NCBI RefSeq assembly: GCF_029168945.1
Contig: NC_083605.1
Span: forward strand, 4,843,280-4,907,279
Reading direction: 5' to 3'
DNA length: 64,000 bases
Origin: Cannabis sativa
Taxonomy: Eukaryota > Streptophyta > Magnoliopsida > Rosales > Cannabaceae
A model generated the notes under the pieces. It was not told the origin of the DNA, did not search any database, and saw only the letters and a list, made by a program, of their open reading frames with translations. Shown here piece after piece: positions 33,457-45,234 of this stretch. Position 1 is the stretch's first letter; every line of letters begins with the position of its first letter. Both the position numbers and the translations under genes were made by a program.

Positions 33457-36400
33457 ATGGCGTTATCTAGAATTAGTACATTTCCAAGTCTGGAAAGCTC
33501 TGAATTTTGTTATGGTAATCGAAATTTGTTGACAAGACTCAATAGGCCTAGTCCTATGTTATTCATTAGGAAAAATGATAGTTTAGCATTCTTAGGAGGA
33601 GTGCGGTGTACATTGTCAAGAAAAGATGTGACTTCCGTGAGATCAGAGGGAAATGGTGAGAGTGCTTTATCTGTTTCTATTGAACAAGAAGAAGAAGAAG
33701 AAGAACGGGGGCATGTTGTGAGGTTCAAGATATCTGATTTTAAGATTATCAACCATATCAGTGTCGGCCTTGGTGCACGGGTATGATGTTTATTTTGTAA
33801 ATGGGTTTGTTATGTGAACAGAATTATATACAGAAGTTTATTGATTTGAGCTTTTCTCTTTTGTAGGCGGATGAAGTAGTTTTTGAAGCCATAGTGAAGA
33901 ATCCTAGTAGGTAAGCCAATCTACCTTTTACTTTGGTTATCACATTTCCTATGAGATTTGAGCTTAATTCATATTTTACTCGAATTGTAGCCCGTTGTAT
34001 GGTTCAAGAGTTGTTCTCCGACGTCTTATTAGTGCTCAAGCTCAGCGTAGAGGTAAAAGAGCAATAGAGGTCAGTAGAATTTGTACTAAACTTTTTGTTG
34101 TGGTTGTGGCACCTTTATTGTCGAGATGTTCTAATAACTATTGTTGTTTTTGTATCTAGGTTCTGAAGAGGTTAGTTCGTCGTAGACTTTTATACCATTC
34201 ATATTCAATGCAAGTCCATGGTTACATCTCTTCAATCACGAGTAGTGGTCGTGGCTCATTCACCTTAGTCCACGGGGTAGGTCATTTACTGTTAAACATG
34301 TATTCAAAGATTCATTAGAAGGAAACCTGTGAATCTATTGTTTCCTGTTGTATTGCAGTATCAGGGAAGTTTTTCTTTAAGACATTGGCTTCAACAATCA
34401 GATTGGCTTCCAACTTTAGAAGCTACTCTTGCATTGGATGATGAATATGTTAGGAGGGTAGGAGATGACAAAATTGGAGGATCTGCAGTTTCTCGGCAGT
34501 TGCGAATTATTAGGATATTGATGAGAGATCTTTTAATTGGAGTATGTATTCTTTCAGTTGGAAAGCCTGGTATATGCTCTCTTTTCATGGACGAATTGTT
34601 GAAGTTATGGATGTGTGTCTTTCTTTAATATTTGTTCTATTTCTTTTCCCTTCAGGTGAATTACTTGCACAGCCATGGACTCGCCCATACAGAATTGAAG
34701 CTGGAAAATGTGCACATATGCCCAGTGGATAGACATATTAAAGTAAGCACCAGATTTTTACTGTCAAATTGAAGAGTGCATTTTCGTCCATGCTTGTCAT
34801 CTTTTCAATCAATGAATTACCAACACCCAGCAAAATTTCAGCTGTTTTTTTTTTCAACTATTGTGGAGCTTTTTTCAACACTTGTCTTTAAACCTTTTTT
34901 ATCAAAAGGAACAGAATTGTCTGCTACCTTAGGGTGGGGAACAAGAGATATACGGGGTACCACAAAAATAAAGAAATAAAATTAGAAAGATTGGTGGATA
35001 CGTGAGTATGCTAATTTTAAATTTAAGGGGAAGCTTCGAATGAAACAACAATTTCAAAAAGCATGCCACTCAAGAGCCATGATAGTTTGAATTCTGATGA
35101 ATTGTAGAGCCCTTCCATGGAGAGTGACAGTTTTCCTAAATGTTTCAAATTCAACAAGCACAAAGTGTTATAATAATTTATCTAATGTGAAACCATTGGT
35201 GCTTATGAAATCTACAATTTATATTTAGTTCGGCCACGTGACAGCTCAGCTAATTTAACATTGTATGCACTTTCTACAAAGGTTATTAGTTTCATAGTAA
35301 GTTGCACCAGAGGAACTATGGATTCTGATACTTTAATACTATGAAATGACATTGGCTATTCTCTTTTCTCCCCATCCCCTTCTCTTCTTGCCTCCTTTAT
35401 CACTTCAGGTTTTTACTTTCAGGTAGGGATACTAGGTAATGCCGCTGACTTTTATGAGGAAGGTCCAAACAGTGGTGCTCCAGACAACAATATAAAGAGG
35501 CGACAAATGATGATTGCTTTCGACATGAGGTACTCATTAAAGTGCACAATATGTTTCAATTGGACATTTAGAGAACATAGTTTTAACATTTTTTTTTCTC
35601 TTTGTGTTGCACAGATGTGTTGGATTCATGATGGCAAAAATGGTGCTGCGGGAACTCATGGACCCTTTAGTATTCACAAAGTTCAAGTCTTTCCTCACAA
35701 AGGTATATGACTCAGCTAGTTTTCTTGTGCAAGCTGTTTATTTTCTCACTTATCAAAAAGCTAATTGAATCTAAGGGACATAATTTTGTTCCCTATGTAA
35801 GACGTTCATTGTTTGAAGTGATCATAATCCTAAGTTCTGTTGATAAACGCAGGGAAATGATCCATCATGCCTACGTGAATTCTTATTGCAATTGCTTAAC
35901 AGGAATTCCTCTTTTGGAAATGCTGGCCTACAAGTAAGCATGTGTGCTAATAAACACTTACTCTGCTTTAAATGCTCGTCCTCAGATTTATATGTATAAG
36001 TTTCTGTTTCTGTCTGGCAGATGCTTGATAGGAACTGGGGTGCTGGTTGGAACCTTCTGTCGTTATTGCTTGCAACTGAGCCTTCTAATAGAATAAGGTG
36101 TGCTGCTTATATATAGATGCAGAAAACTGCACTTGAATGTAGGAGTAGAAAAAGTTTATTACTAATGTACCTGATCCCCGATCCTATCAAAACTCCACAG
36201 TTAAGTGTGTACTAGGATGGCTGACCTCCTAGGTAGCCATCATGTTGCACCCTTAAGAAAGAAAAACAAATTATTACTTAAAAGTTGAACATTTAATATC
36301 CTAACATAAGATAGTTAAAAATTCAAGTTAAAAATTCTTCCAAACAATTTATTCACTTGCACACAATAATGTTATAATGCCCAAATTTCATGTGTATCTA

Positions 36401-38002
36401 TATTTTTTATGAATGTAACATCAGATTATTTAAGTTTACAAATTACATATTAAAATTTAGTGTATTGGAAAAGGATATTAGGTTTAATTTTATAGCAATA
36501 ATTATTAGTTAATGCATATAGTAACGTTCAAATAATGTTTCACAGTTGTTTAGATGCTCTTAGACACCCATTTCTATGTGGGCCTAGATGGAAGGTTGTC
36601 CCATCCATGAATATTATCAGGTGGGGTCTTGGTTCTACTGCAGTGCGAATTTCTGAGGAGTACATCTACGGCCACCCTCAGGTATGTCGGTTTGTTACTT
36701 TTCTACAATTTGGTTGTGTTTATTTGTAAAATGTGTTGACTCTTGAGAGCCACGTTTGCTGTCCCTCATCATATCCTACACTGAATTAGAATGTCTATCC
36801 TACACAGTATTTCCATTGTCCAATCAATGGGGCAGTGATTTTAGTTTTCTACTTAAAAAACTCATACCACTTGTCAAAAAAATTGTGGGGAATTTTATGA
36901 TAATTTCCTTTTAAAGTAGATTTATATTACTATATTACCACCCAATTGGGACTAATAGATGCACTAACTTCATTTTGTTCCATTTAATTTTTCTTACAAC
37001 AGCGCAGAAGACTAGCCCATTTTATTGAACTAATGGAGATGCTGAATCCTCATCCAAAGCCAAAGGTAGACTTCATTTGCGTTTTCCCATCTCTCTTTTG
37101 TATTACCATTCTTTCACATGATGAGCCCATAGACTCTAGTGCTAGTTAGTTTTTGACTTATAACAAATACGATAGATAAATGTTAACAAATAACCAGGCA
37201 TAGCAATTTAGTCCAACTCTTTGTGCAAGCCATGCAATGCACTAATGCTGAATAGCATTTTTTTGCACAGAAAAAGTTACTTTTTATCTTACTAAACTTA
37301 AGTTGCTGACTTGTGAGTAAACCTAAATCATATTTGATTCCAATTTTGCAGAATTGGCTGGAGTTTCTGCCAGGAAAGTGGCGTTTATTGTACTGTACTG
37401 GTAAGCACATAGGTCTGACCTTCCGGCAACCCCCAGCGCGAGTTCTTGTTGGTAACGTGAACCTAACAATATCGAGAACATCAAAGACAAAGACAGCCTT
37501 TTCGCTTGCCTCTGAGATTGACTTCACAGTCATGCTCGGTCAGAATTGGCCCCATGACAAGACTGGTGTAAATGGGAAAATGCAAGTGAATTCACTTTGT
37601 AGATTAACAGCAGGTAAGCGGCTGTATATCAAGGAAGAGGATACAACAACAGGAAAGTTCTCCTGGAGTCCAAATACCCATGATTCCGTAGCTCAGAAAC
37701 TCTCCGGTAGGAAATGGAGAAAAGCTGTTCCGTTCAAGGAGTTGCCAACAAGCCTTCCGGTGGCCAAGCTTGTTTCAAATGACATTGATGTGACGTTGAA
37801 TCTTGGTGATCCGTTGAAGAAAGACGTCGCCACTGCTGGAAATGTAGTTCAAGAAATTCGGTTACAAATCCCACCTGAAATGTTTGATTTAACAAAGCTA
37901 GTTTGTGGGACATATGTGGATTCGAGGCTTCTAGTGGTGAGGGGAGTGAATGGTTCAGCTCTGTTGTTCACAAGATCTTGTATTGATGAAAACTTGAGAT
38001 GA
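33457..38002 (+). CDS. ORG1: Plastid-lipid-associated protein 14 / OBP3-responsive gene 1 (pseudokinase plus fibrillin), 678 aa
   Basis: Thirteen exons: 33457-33780, 33867-33910, 33991-34069, 34160-34276, 34359-34541, 34656-34742, 35423-35529, 35615-35702, 35853-35933, 36021-36097, 36546-36681, 37003-37065 and 37352-38002. All are GT-AG and in phase, 679 codons with the stop. A Ser/Arg-rich N-terminus suits a chloroplast transit peptide. Residues ~95-390 are a degenerate protein-kinase fold and the C-terminal ~200 residues are a PAP/fibrillin domain (WRLLYCTG...). The catalytic loop reads HTELKLENV (Asp replaced by Glu262, Asn267 kept) and the DFG site reads ILG (281-283), so phosphotransfer is doubtful. 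The architecture matches Arabidopsis AT5G53450 (ORG1, PAP14, FBN11). Fibrillins act at thylakoids and plastoglobules; the specific role is not settled. Confidence 0.92.
36167..36254 (+). pseudogene. 5S rRNA-derived fragment in ORG1 intron 10
   Basis: In plus orientation this aligns with the plant 5S rRNA 3' two-thirds: GATCCTATCAAAACTCC, then AGTTAAGTGTG (box A), then TACTAGGATGGCTGACCTCC (box C), then TGTTGCACCC. About 15 bases between box A and the TACTAGGATGG segment are missing. It could be a 5S pseudogene, a SINE3-type retroposon, or part of a Cassandra TRIM element, whose LTRs carry a 5S domain. No flanking LTR ends or second copy were recognised. Confidence 0.82.
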
Positions 38003-38295
38003 TTTGTTGATATTTAGATCTCTGTGTATTCTTTTGATGTAAGTTGTGTAAGTAATTGTTTATAATTTAGAAAATGAAAATGGTGAACTTTTTTCCACTT
38101 AAGGCCTTGCTCTTTTCTTCGTCAACTTTGATATTATTAACATTCCTTAACAATACCACCACCGATATGACATTCTCCATTTTATTAGAGATATAAAATA
38201 GAGCAACGTTAGGTGGTGTGCAGCATTCGCTATGATACTTAAGATATTATACTTTATAAGTGTGTTAGGCATGATGTTTAACATCTATCTATATA
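38003..38295. other. 3' flank of ORG1
   Basis: Contains the probable 3' untranslated region. No further feature seen before the Helitron terminus. Confidence 0.45.
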
Positions 38296-38328
38296 CTAGG
38301 TGAATGTTACGTGGCGAGTCACGTATTG
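38296..38328 (-). mobile_element. Second Helitron 3' terminus
   Basis: On the minus strand: hairpin TACGTGAC-tc-GCCACGTA (one mismatch), then ACATTCAC, then CTAG at 38299-38296, followed by T. This is the same terminus as the Helitron at 14531-16741. The element body would extend to the right, but no matching 5' TC terminus was found, so it may be truncated. Confidence 0.7.
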
Positions 38329-38599
38329 TTAGTTTTAATGAAGGTTTTAATTTTTTTTTAAAATTTTTGTAAGTAGAGTGATATGATTATTTAAGGTTTC
38401 TCTTTCTTTACATTGTAAATTTTTGAAATTTGAGGCCCCACAAAGCTAATTGATCTTTTTAAAACTTTAATAAACAGTTTTATACATGTTGGCACTTGGT
38501 ACCAAACTATAAATGCTTTTAATCAAATCTTTATCAGTCAAATTTTGCGACATGACATTTTAAAATCACTCAAAAACTATTTTTCTCTCTCTTCTTAAT

Positions 38600-39035
38600 T
38601 CTCTCAATCTCATAGATTGATCCCAAAAATTGGGCATTGTGTTTCTTCAATGTGCATCCTCCGCCCAAAATAGCACACACGGGAAGCACTTTAGCAAGGA
38701 TATTCCACCATAGAATTTATATTGTTCCAATTTTTGTTCCACATGGGAGGGGAGGCTCTTTGGAGAGCTTGGATAAGATACGCCCACCAACTTGTAAGAG
38801 AAACGACAATTTGACTCCTTAGTCCACACCCAGTAATCATGACCCCTTTTAGAAGGCTTCTCCCTTTTTTAAATGTTTGCCACAGTCTCCTGGTCGAAAA
38901 GGTAGACTAGTTTATGAAAATCCCACTCACCATTGTCCCATAAAAGATCTGTAATTTTATGGAGTCGAAGGGAGGGCAAGCACCCCATTAAGTTTTGGGT
39001 AGAATTGGTTTCCATGAACCACTCAGGGATCTTCC
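38600..39035 (-). mobile_element. LINE-type ORF2 C-terminal fragment
   Basis: The minus strand decodes, with stops and frameshifts, to a segment typical of the region before the zinc-binding reverse-transcriptase (zf-RVT) domain of plant LINEs: ITDLLWDNGEWDFHKLVYLF, then a DYWVWTKESNCRFSYKL-like stretch, then a degraded IWN...K...FLW region. No RT catalytic motif or poly(A) end is present, so it is a dead fragment, possibly carried by the Helitron that ends at 38296. Confidence 0.65.
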
Positions 39036-39122
39036 TATTATTTTATTATTATATTTAGTTATAGTATTAAATTAAAAACTATTTATATTTATTTCTATTG
39101 TTTTACATAATAAATGCTTGGA

Positions 39123-39486
39123 TAATTGACGGCAAAATTTTCTTATGTTTTAATTTTACACACTTAACCCCGTGATATTTTTTTAGGTGGCATCACCCTT
39201 AAGTTTACTTTTGTTTGCAATTTTAAAGCACCAGTTAAGTTTCATCGTTAAATGTTAACTAAATTGTCATTGTGTATGTATATGTGTCATGTTTTTATTG
39301 GATTCGAGGTTTTAGTGTCTCACGTACGCAAGTGTTCACAGTGACAATCTCAATTGACATTTAACGGTAAAATTTAACTAACACCTTAAATTTGTAAACA
39401 AGTAAACTTAAGGGGGTATTACAACAAAAAAATTAGGAGTTTGAGTGTATACAAATTAAAACATAAGGGGGTTTCACTGCTAATTA
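39123..39486. mobile_element. ~365-bp MITE
   Basis: Inverted ends of about 33 bases: the left has TAATTGACGGC and CTTATGTTTTAATTT, the right has AATTAAAACATAAGGGGG and CACTGCTAATTA. Subterminal repeats are also inverted: TTAACGGTAAAATTTAACTA on the right against TTCATCGTTAAATG on the left. No coding. Exact target duplication not resolved. Confidence 0.7.
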
Positions 39487-39724
39487 CTCTAAATGTTAAA
39501 TATTTTTTAAATTTTTAATAAAAACATTAATTAATATTAAATTTTGCTCAAGTTTTGCAATTGTGCATTTGAGCATAGTATTAAAAATTATTACAAATAC
39601 ATCATAAAATTATGTTTTTTTTTTTATCAAATATAAAACATTTTTTACATCTCACATTCAAGATGGTCTAATTTTAAATAATAGGTTAAGTTAGAGAATT
39701 TTTATTGCAAATAAGTTTTTCTAT

Positions 39725-40597
39725 TAGGGCTAGACATCTGATATAATCTAATATTTTTCTCTTCATCCGATCTAATTTAATTAATAATTAGATTTAGAAA
39801 ATCATCATTGGACCTAATACGATCAGACCTCAAAATACAATCTAATTACTAATTAGATTAGATTGATTTTGTAATTGGATATTCAATAACACACAATTTT
39901 TTTTTATATAAATTTAAAAACATAACAAAAATTACATAAAATCTAATTGATATTGAAATCGATTAAGGGAAAAGGAAAGAGCTATTAGGAATTCTCTTAG
40001 AAATTTAAGACTATATACGTGTTTAGAAAAACACAATAAGCCAAGTCTGCTATTCTTTTATTTTAGGTGGAGTCAGGGCCGGCCATGAGCATAGGCGGGC
40101 TCGGCCTGTGCCTAGGGCCCACCTAGCTTAGGGGCCCAAAAAAAATTTGTCCCCTTTTAAAATTACATATTTTTTTTTATCAATTTTGAAAAATACCACT
40201 TTTTTTTTCTAAATGAGGGCCCAAAAATATTTTTCCCCTATGGCCTACTAAATTTCAGGGGCCCTGGGTGGAGTTAAATTATTTTTTAGAGAAATTAATT
40301 AATTAAATATATTTGTAAATAAAGAGACAATTTAACAAAATATAATTAAACTATATTATTTTTTAAATATTTTTATTGTATATAAATAATATTTAATTAT
40401 ATATATTAATTGTAATTTGATTAGAACGATTTTTAATTGAATTTTGAGATTAATATTCAATAACTAATCCAAAAATAGACATTCAACTTTTGACATTTAA
40501 TTTAATTTAACTGTAACTGGATATTTAATTTTTTATTATTAAATTAAACTGCAGTAATTCAATTTAATTAGATGAGATTGAATCATGTCCAACCCTG
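39725..40597. mobile_element. hAT-type MITE, 873 bp, hosting a second MITE
   Basis: Termini TAGGGCTAGACATC and the reverse complement of GACATGATTCAATC-type sequence ending CCCTG form imperfect inverted repeats rich in AATCTAATT. Flanks TTTTCTAT (39717-39724) and CTTGCTAT (40598-40605) agree at six of eight positions, as expected for an aged 8-bp hAT target duplication. The element at 40074-40266 is nested within it. Confidence 0.65.
40074..40266. mobile_element. 193-bp hAT MITE with perfect 8-bp target duplication
   Basis: Begins CAGGGCCGGCC and ends GGGGCCCTG, with imperfect inverted ends. It is flanked by identical GGTGGAGT at 40066-40073 and 40267-40274. CAGGG termini and an 8-bp duplication are diagnostic of the hAT superfamily. 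The perfect duplication and nested position make it younger than its host element. Confidence 0.9.
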
Positions 40598-41394
40598 CTT
40601 GCTATCATACAGGGAGCATATAGCATATAGGCTTGTAACCCCCACTCAGAAAAGCAAATTCACTTAAAAAAAATCATTATATTTCTTTTAGTTTAATAAT
40701 TATACATTAAAATAGTAAAATAGCCCCCAAATAAATTATAACAAATATTTTTAATAATAGCTAAGTCCCATAAAACAATTTATAATATATACACGCTTAA
40801 ATAAAAAAAAATAAAAAATAAAAAATAATAAAAAGTCCCATAGAACAAATTTTTTGAATCTTCCACTCCTATCATAGATAAGAAATTGCAATAACTTCCC
40901 CAAAAAATAAATAAAAGCTTTATATACTTTTGTTTCCATTTAAGCAAATTAAATATTCATATTAATGGGAACTACTTATTAGACTACATCAACACCTATA
41001 TGCAATTAATAACAATAATTATCTCATTCATGAAGCAAATAATACTATACATGTGATTTAATTGTATAGACTTTTAATGACTTAATGTTTAATTATTATT
41101 TGGCAATGTGGTCTTTTGGTCCAACCACATTGAGAAAATGACTCTCATCTATCTCATAGAACAATCCCAATCCAGCCACCGTTTCACCTAATTTTGCTAA
41201 ACTAACTTTAATAGTAAGAATTTTATATACTTATTAAAAAAAGTTCACCAAAATTTTATATACTTATTAAAAAAAAACTTTAATAGTAAGAATTTTATAT
41301 ACTTATTAAAAAAAGTTCACCAAAATATTTCTTTAATAACTGCATCCTTTCTTTATATTTTTATGAGAAATTATGATTTTTTTTTCCTTTTTGA

Positions 41395-41911
41395 ATTTTA
41401 ACATAAAATCTTTTCTTTAAAAATGTTAAAATTATTATATTTAAGGACTTTCGTTTAATAAACTAGTAGATGCCTAATGTGAAAATTGTCCACGTACTAA
41501 ATTATGTCCTCTCGAACTTTCGTATACATCAAGCGTCCATTAGTAAAATTGAACGAAGGTCTTTGAATCTAACAGTCTCAATAATTTAGGTGTGAATTTT
41601 TAACAACCTCAAAAGTTTAGGTATAACGTCCCCGCTTCAAACTATGGAATTCTTTCATGATGGGCTACTAAAAAAATAATAGGCACTTTATAGATATATG
41701 TAGTACCAATCGGTCCATTTAAGTCATCTTTAATTGTGTAGCCACATACCTACACAGTCTTAAAATCATCACACTTAATCTTCCCCAAACGATGTGAAAT
41801 AACACAACTCCCAATCATTTCTCTTGCAGATCACGAGACTCTGACTATCACATTAAAGGTATGATTTACTACGTATTAAAGTTATGAAGAATAAATCTTA
41901 ATTAGCCTATT
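41395..41911. mobile_element. Decayed relative of the 7.3-kb MITE family
   Basis: The interior shares ordered phrases with the copies at 7.3 and 31.3 kb, for example GTCCATTAGTAAAATTGAA and TCTAACAGTCTCAATA. The right end near 41891-41911 finishes TTAATTAGCCTA, the family terminus. The left end is unclear and extra sequence (41650-41850) interrupts it. Confidence 0.5.
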
Positions 41912-44900
41912 TTTAATAAGATAAAGTGATTAAGTCATTCAAACTCTTATACTCTTCGTACAGTGTAAAATTTGTGCGGTAGACTCAACCAATTAAATTG
42001 GAGCATTTCAAAATAAAGTTGGAGGCCAAACCTTATGTTTCACGTAATCTTTATGTTATACTTGAAATTCAGCTATCAACTAGAAGTTTATACGTGTACT
42101 CTAGGAGGAATATGAATCAACTCAATAATTGTGTTATTAAATGCAATTTAAATAACTCATTTCAGTAATTATGGTTGATAGAAATATTTAAACTCGCTGC
42201 CATATAAGCAAATGCGAGATAAGAATAATAACTATTACCTGTTAAAGATTGATGAGATAATAAGTCCATCTCGAGATAGACAGAGTACATAATAGAAGTG
42301 TTTAAGGCGAGATAACTAAGAGCTTGCAGCTCATTGACCCACATACTTGGGAATAAGAGCTTGCGATTAATTAGTCCACATATGTGTACATGGAAAGAAT
42401 AACTATATTCATCCATCTCGCCTTCTATAAGTAGAAGTAACCACCTCGTTAATGCCATCATGATAAAAGAAGATTGCGAGGAGCTTTATATCTATACTTA
42501 GCATTTTTCTTACAAAAATGGTAAATAAGGACAACTTGTATTTAGCGAGGAACAACGTGCACAGTTAGCATGACTGTATAAGAATAAAGACAAAAGAGCA
42601 GTTGGGTGGTTATTAAATATTATCCCGTGCATAAAAATAAAACGTGGAGAATGTCCACGTTTCATGAGCAGTTATGAATGATTAGATCCCAAAAAAAATA
42701 ATTGTCACCCTATACACTTATAAATAAGGATAGAATTCAGGGTAAAATGGACGGTAAATTTGAGAGAAAAAACTATATATATTATATTCATTGCGATAAT
42801 TCTACTTGGTATCATGAATATCATCTATAATAAGACGGACTCGTAGAGTATGTAAATTTCAACTACAAAATTACGTAAAAATATCTAGTGTTCATTTATT
42901 TCAATTAATTATGTATTATATTTATTACGAAAAAAAGTTTATACATTTAGTTAATAAAAATTTGTGTTAACCCTTTAAAATTAACCCGAGCCAATATATT
43001 ATCGTATTTTTGACTCTGCATCGTTGACAGATTTTTGAGTCAACATCTTTCATAGTGTAAACTCTCAACACTCACTAACTTATTAACCCGAGCCAATATA
43101 ATTATCAATGTTTTATTGAATATTTCTAAATATATCTAGCACTATAAAAAGAATTTATGTATAGCATTTAAATCATACAAATCAAAATTAATTGTATTAA
43201 AAATAAATTTTCCAAATAAATACAAATTAAAACAATTACTGTATGATAATAAATTAAATGCTTAATTCCATGATATGTAATTAATTATGCACTTATAACC
43301 ATATAATATCTTAAATATTTGTACTAATAATTAGTTTGTATAAATAAGGTAAATATACAAATTAGTACAATTAATTATATGAAAGAAATTAAATGCAAAA
43401 TTAAAGAATATACTTGATGGCAGATTATCAATTAATTTAATCAATAAATTACTTAATTGGTAAATAAATATAATAATTGCGCACTTAATTGTAGAATAAT
43501 TAAATATTCACATTCTTAAAATATCACAATTATTGTAATTACATGTAAAAAATAAAGCATGTAATTAATTTACCAAATTAAAAACTTTCCATAATAATTT
43601 ATTACTAAATAACATATAATATATGAAGATATATGTTAAATAAGAATGGAAAGTTTAAATAAATGTAATTTAATTGACTAAATAAACAAAAATAAGGAAA
43701 TAAAATAAAATTCCAAAAATAAATCAAAATAATAAAAAATTTGGAATTTTCTTAAATTTTTCTTAATTTTCCTTTTTTTTTTTTTTTGAAAAAAACTGCC
43801 CTGAAAAACAACACCGACGACTAAAATTCATGAAATCAATTCAAAAATGATCTAAATGAATAAATTAAGAGATCCATATTGATTTTAAGCATCAAAAAAA
43901 TACGTAAAATGTAGACTTTAATTTCATAAATATTCTTTCGGGTCCGATCGTGTTCTTAAGAGCATTTTTCAGTTTTCAGATGGTTTTGAAATCCTTTTCA
44001 TTCATAAAATCGATCTAAAATATTATATGAATATAGTAATAAGTAGAGGATTCGAAATAAATACCAAAAAATGAAAACGAAAAAATTACAGACCGAAAAA
44101 TAAAACCTTCATGTATATATATACTCGTATACAATGTATATACTGCATAAAATCATCATTAATGTATGGAAGATAATATTACATACAATTTTATGCAATA
44201 AAAATATGAAAGCATTTTTCTACAAAAGTATAGATTTATATGTTTCAAAGACATTTAAATCTTAAGTAGAGAAATGGTGCATTTTGCATATTAAGATAGT
44301 GAGATCAAATATAAAATGGAGAATACTACATTAAAATTCGTGAGTATGGATAAACTCCCAGTCTATTTGTAAAGTTTCTTTAAAAGCATGGGTTCATTGC
44401 CCGATACATATGCTTGGTACACCCAAATTATAGTGTGTAACAGATTTAAGAAACTAAGCATTTTTTAGACATGGGGTGGAGCCTACATAGCAAACTCCAA
44501 TCTTTCCTAAATCTTTGTCTATTGATACTCAACAATGGGGTGTACATATCGAATCGTGTTCTAACCAAAGTTGTTTCTCAAACATATTTTGAGTTGTGAT
44601 AAGGTTGAAAACCGACTTGATGACATGTACACATTTTATAAATACCCATATATAGTTAGAGTGCAATTGTCAAAGAAAAGATCTGGGCCCTAAACAATAA
44701 ATGAGCACATTTCATTTGAAAAGCTATAAGGTTTAAGGGTTACATATTTTATTATCCATCACACAACACTAGAATTGTGGAATTAAGAATTGACTTGATC
44801 AGTGGGAGTGATCAATCTAGGAACCTAGTTTCCGAGAAAGATCATTCATATTTTCTCAAACTTCCACCTCAAGTGTTAGATTAATTATGATTCACAACAA

Positions 44901-45230
44901 CCCTTAAGATTAATGGTTATTGAGAATTCATAACTAATCATTAATAATATACAAGTCATTGGTAAAATTCTAATAAGTTATGTTATTTAGTAATTGCTTA
45001 CAATTTCTAAAATAACATGTTATTGAACCATTTGCTCTTTTAAGAGTTTGTTGGTCCATCCTTAAGATGACTTATTAGAACAGTAAGATCAATGTTTTCT
45101 AGTGATTACATTTTGTACAATAAGAGTTCAACTACAATATTAATTTGAGATATAAATTAAATTATAGAATGATAAAGAATTGAAGTTGTAGTACAATATG
45201 TCATGAATGAAGAAATGAATATCTTAAATA
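41912..45230. other. Gene-free, AT-rich repeat-derived region
   Basis: No reading frame or RNA gene could be supported. The stretch 42160-42830 has LTR-like composition, with a TATA-like CTTATAAATAAGG near 42717 and a TGGTATCA (partial primer-site match) near 42811, but lacks matching ends. TTAACCCGAGCCAATATA occurs twice (about 42979 and 43084). Parts may be the lost 5' half of the copia element that follows. Confidence 0.4.
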
Positions 45231-45234
45231 GCAA

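Noticed and set aside
42162..42461. 99-codon minus-strand frame
   Set aside because: No recognisable domain, no supporting splice or promoter context, and it sits in an LTR-like repeat region.
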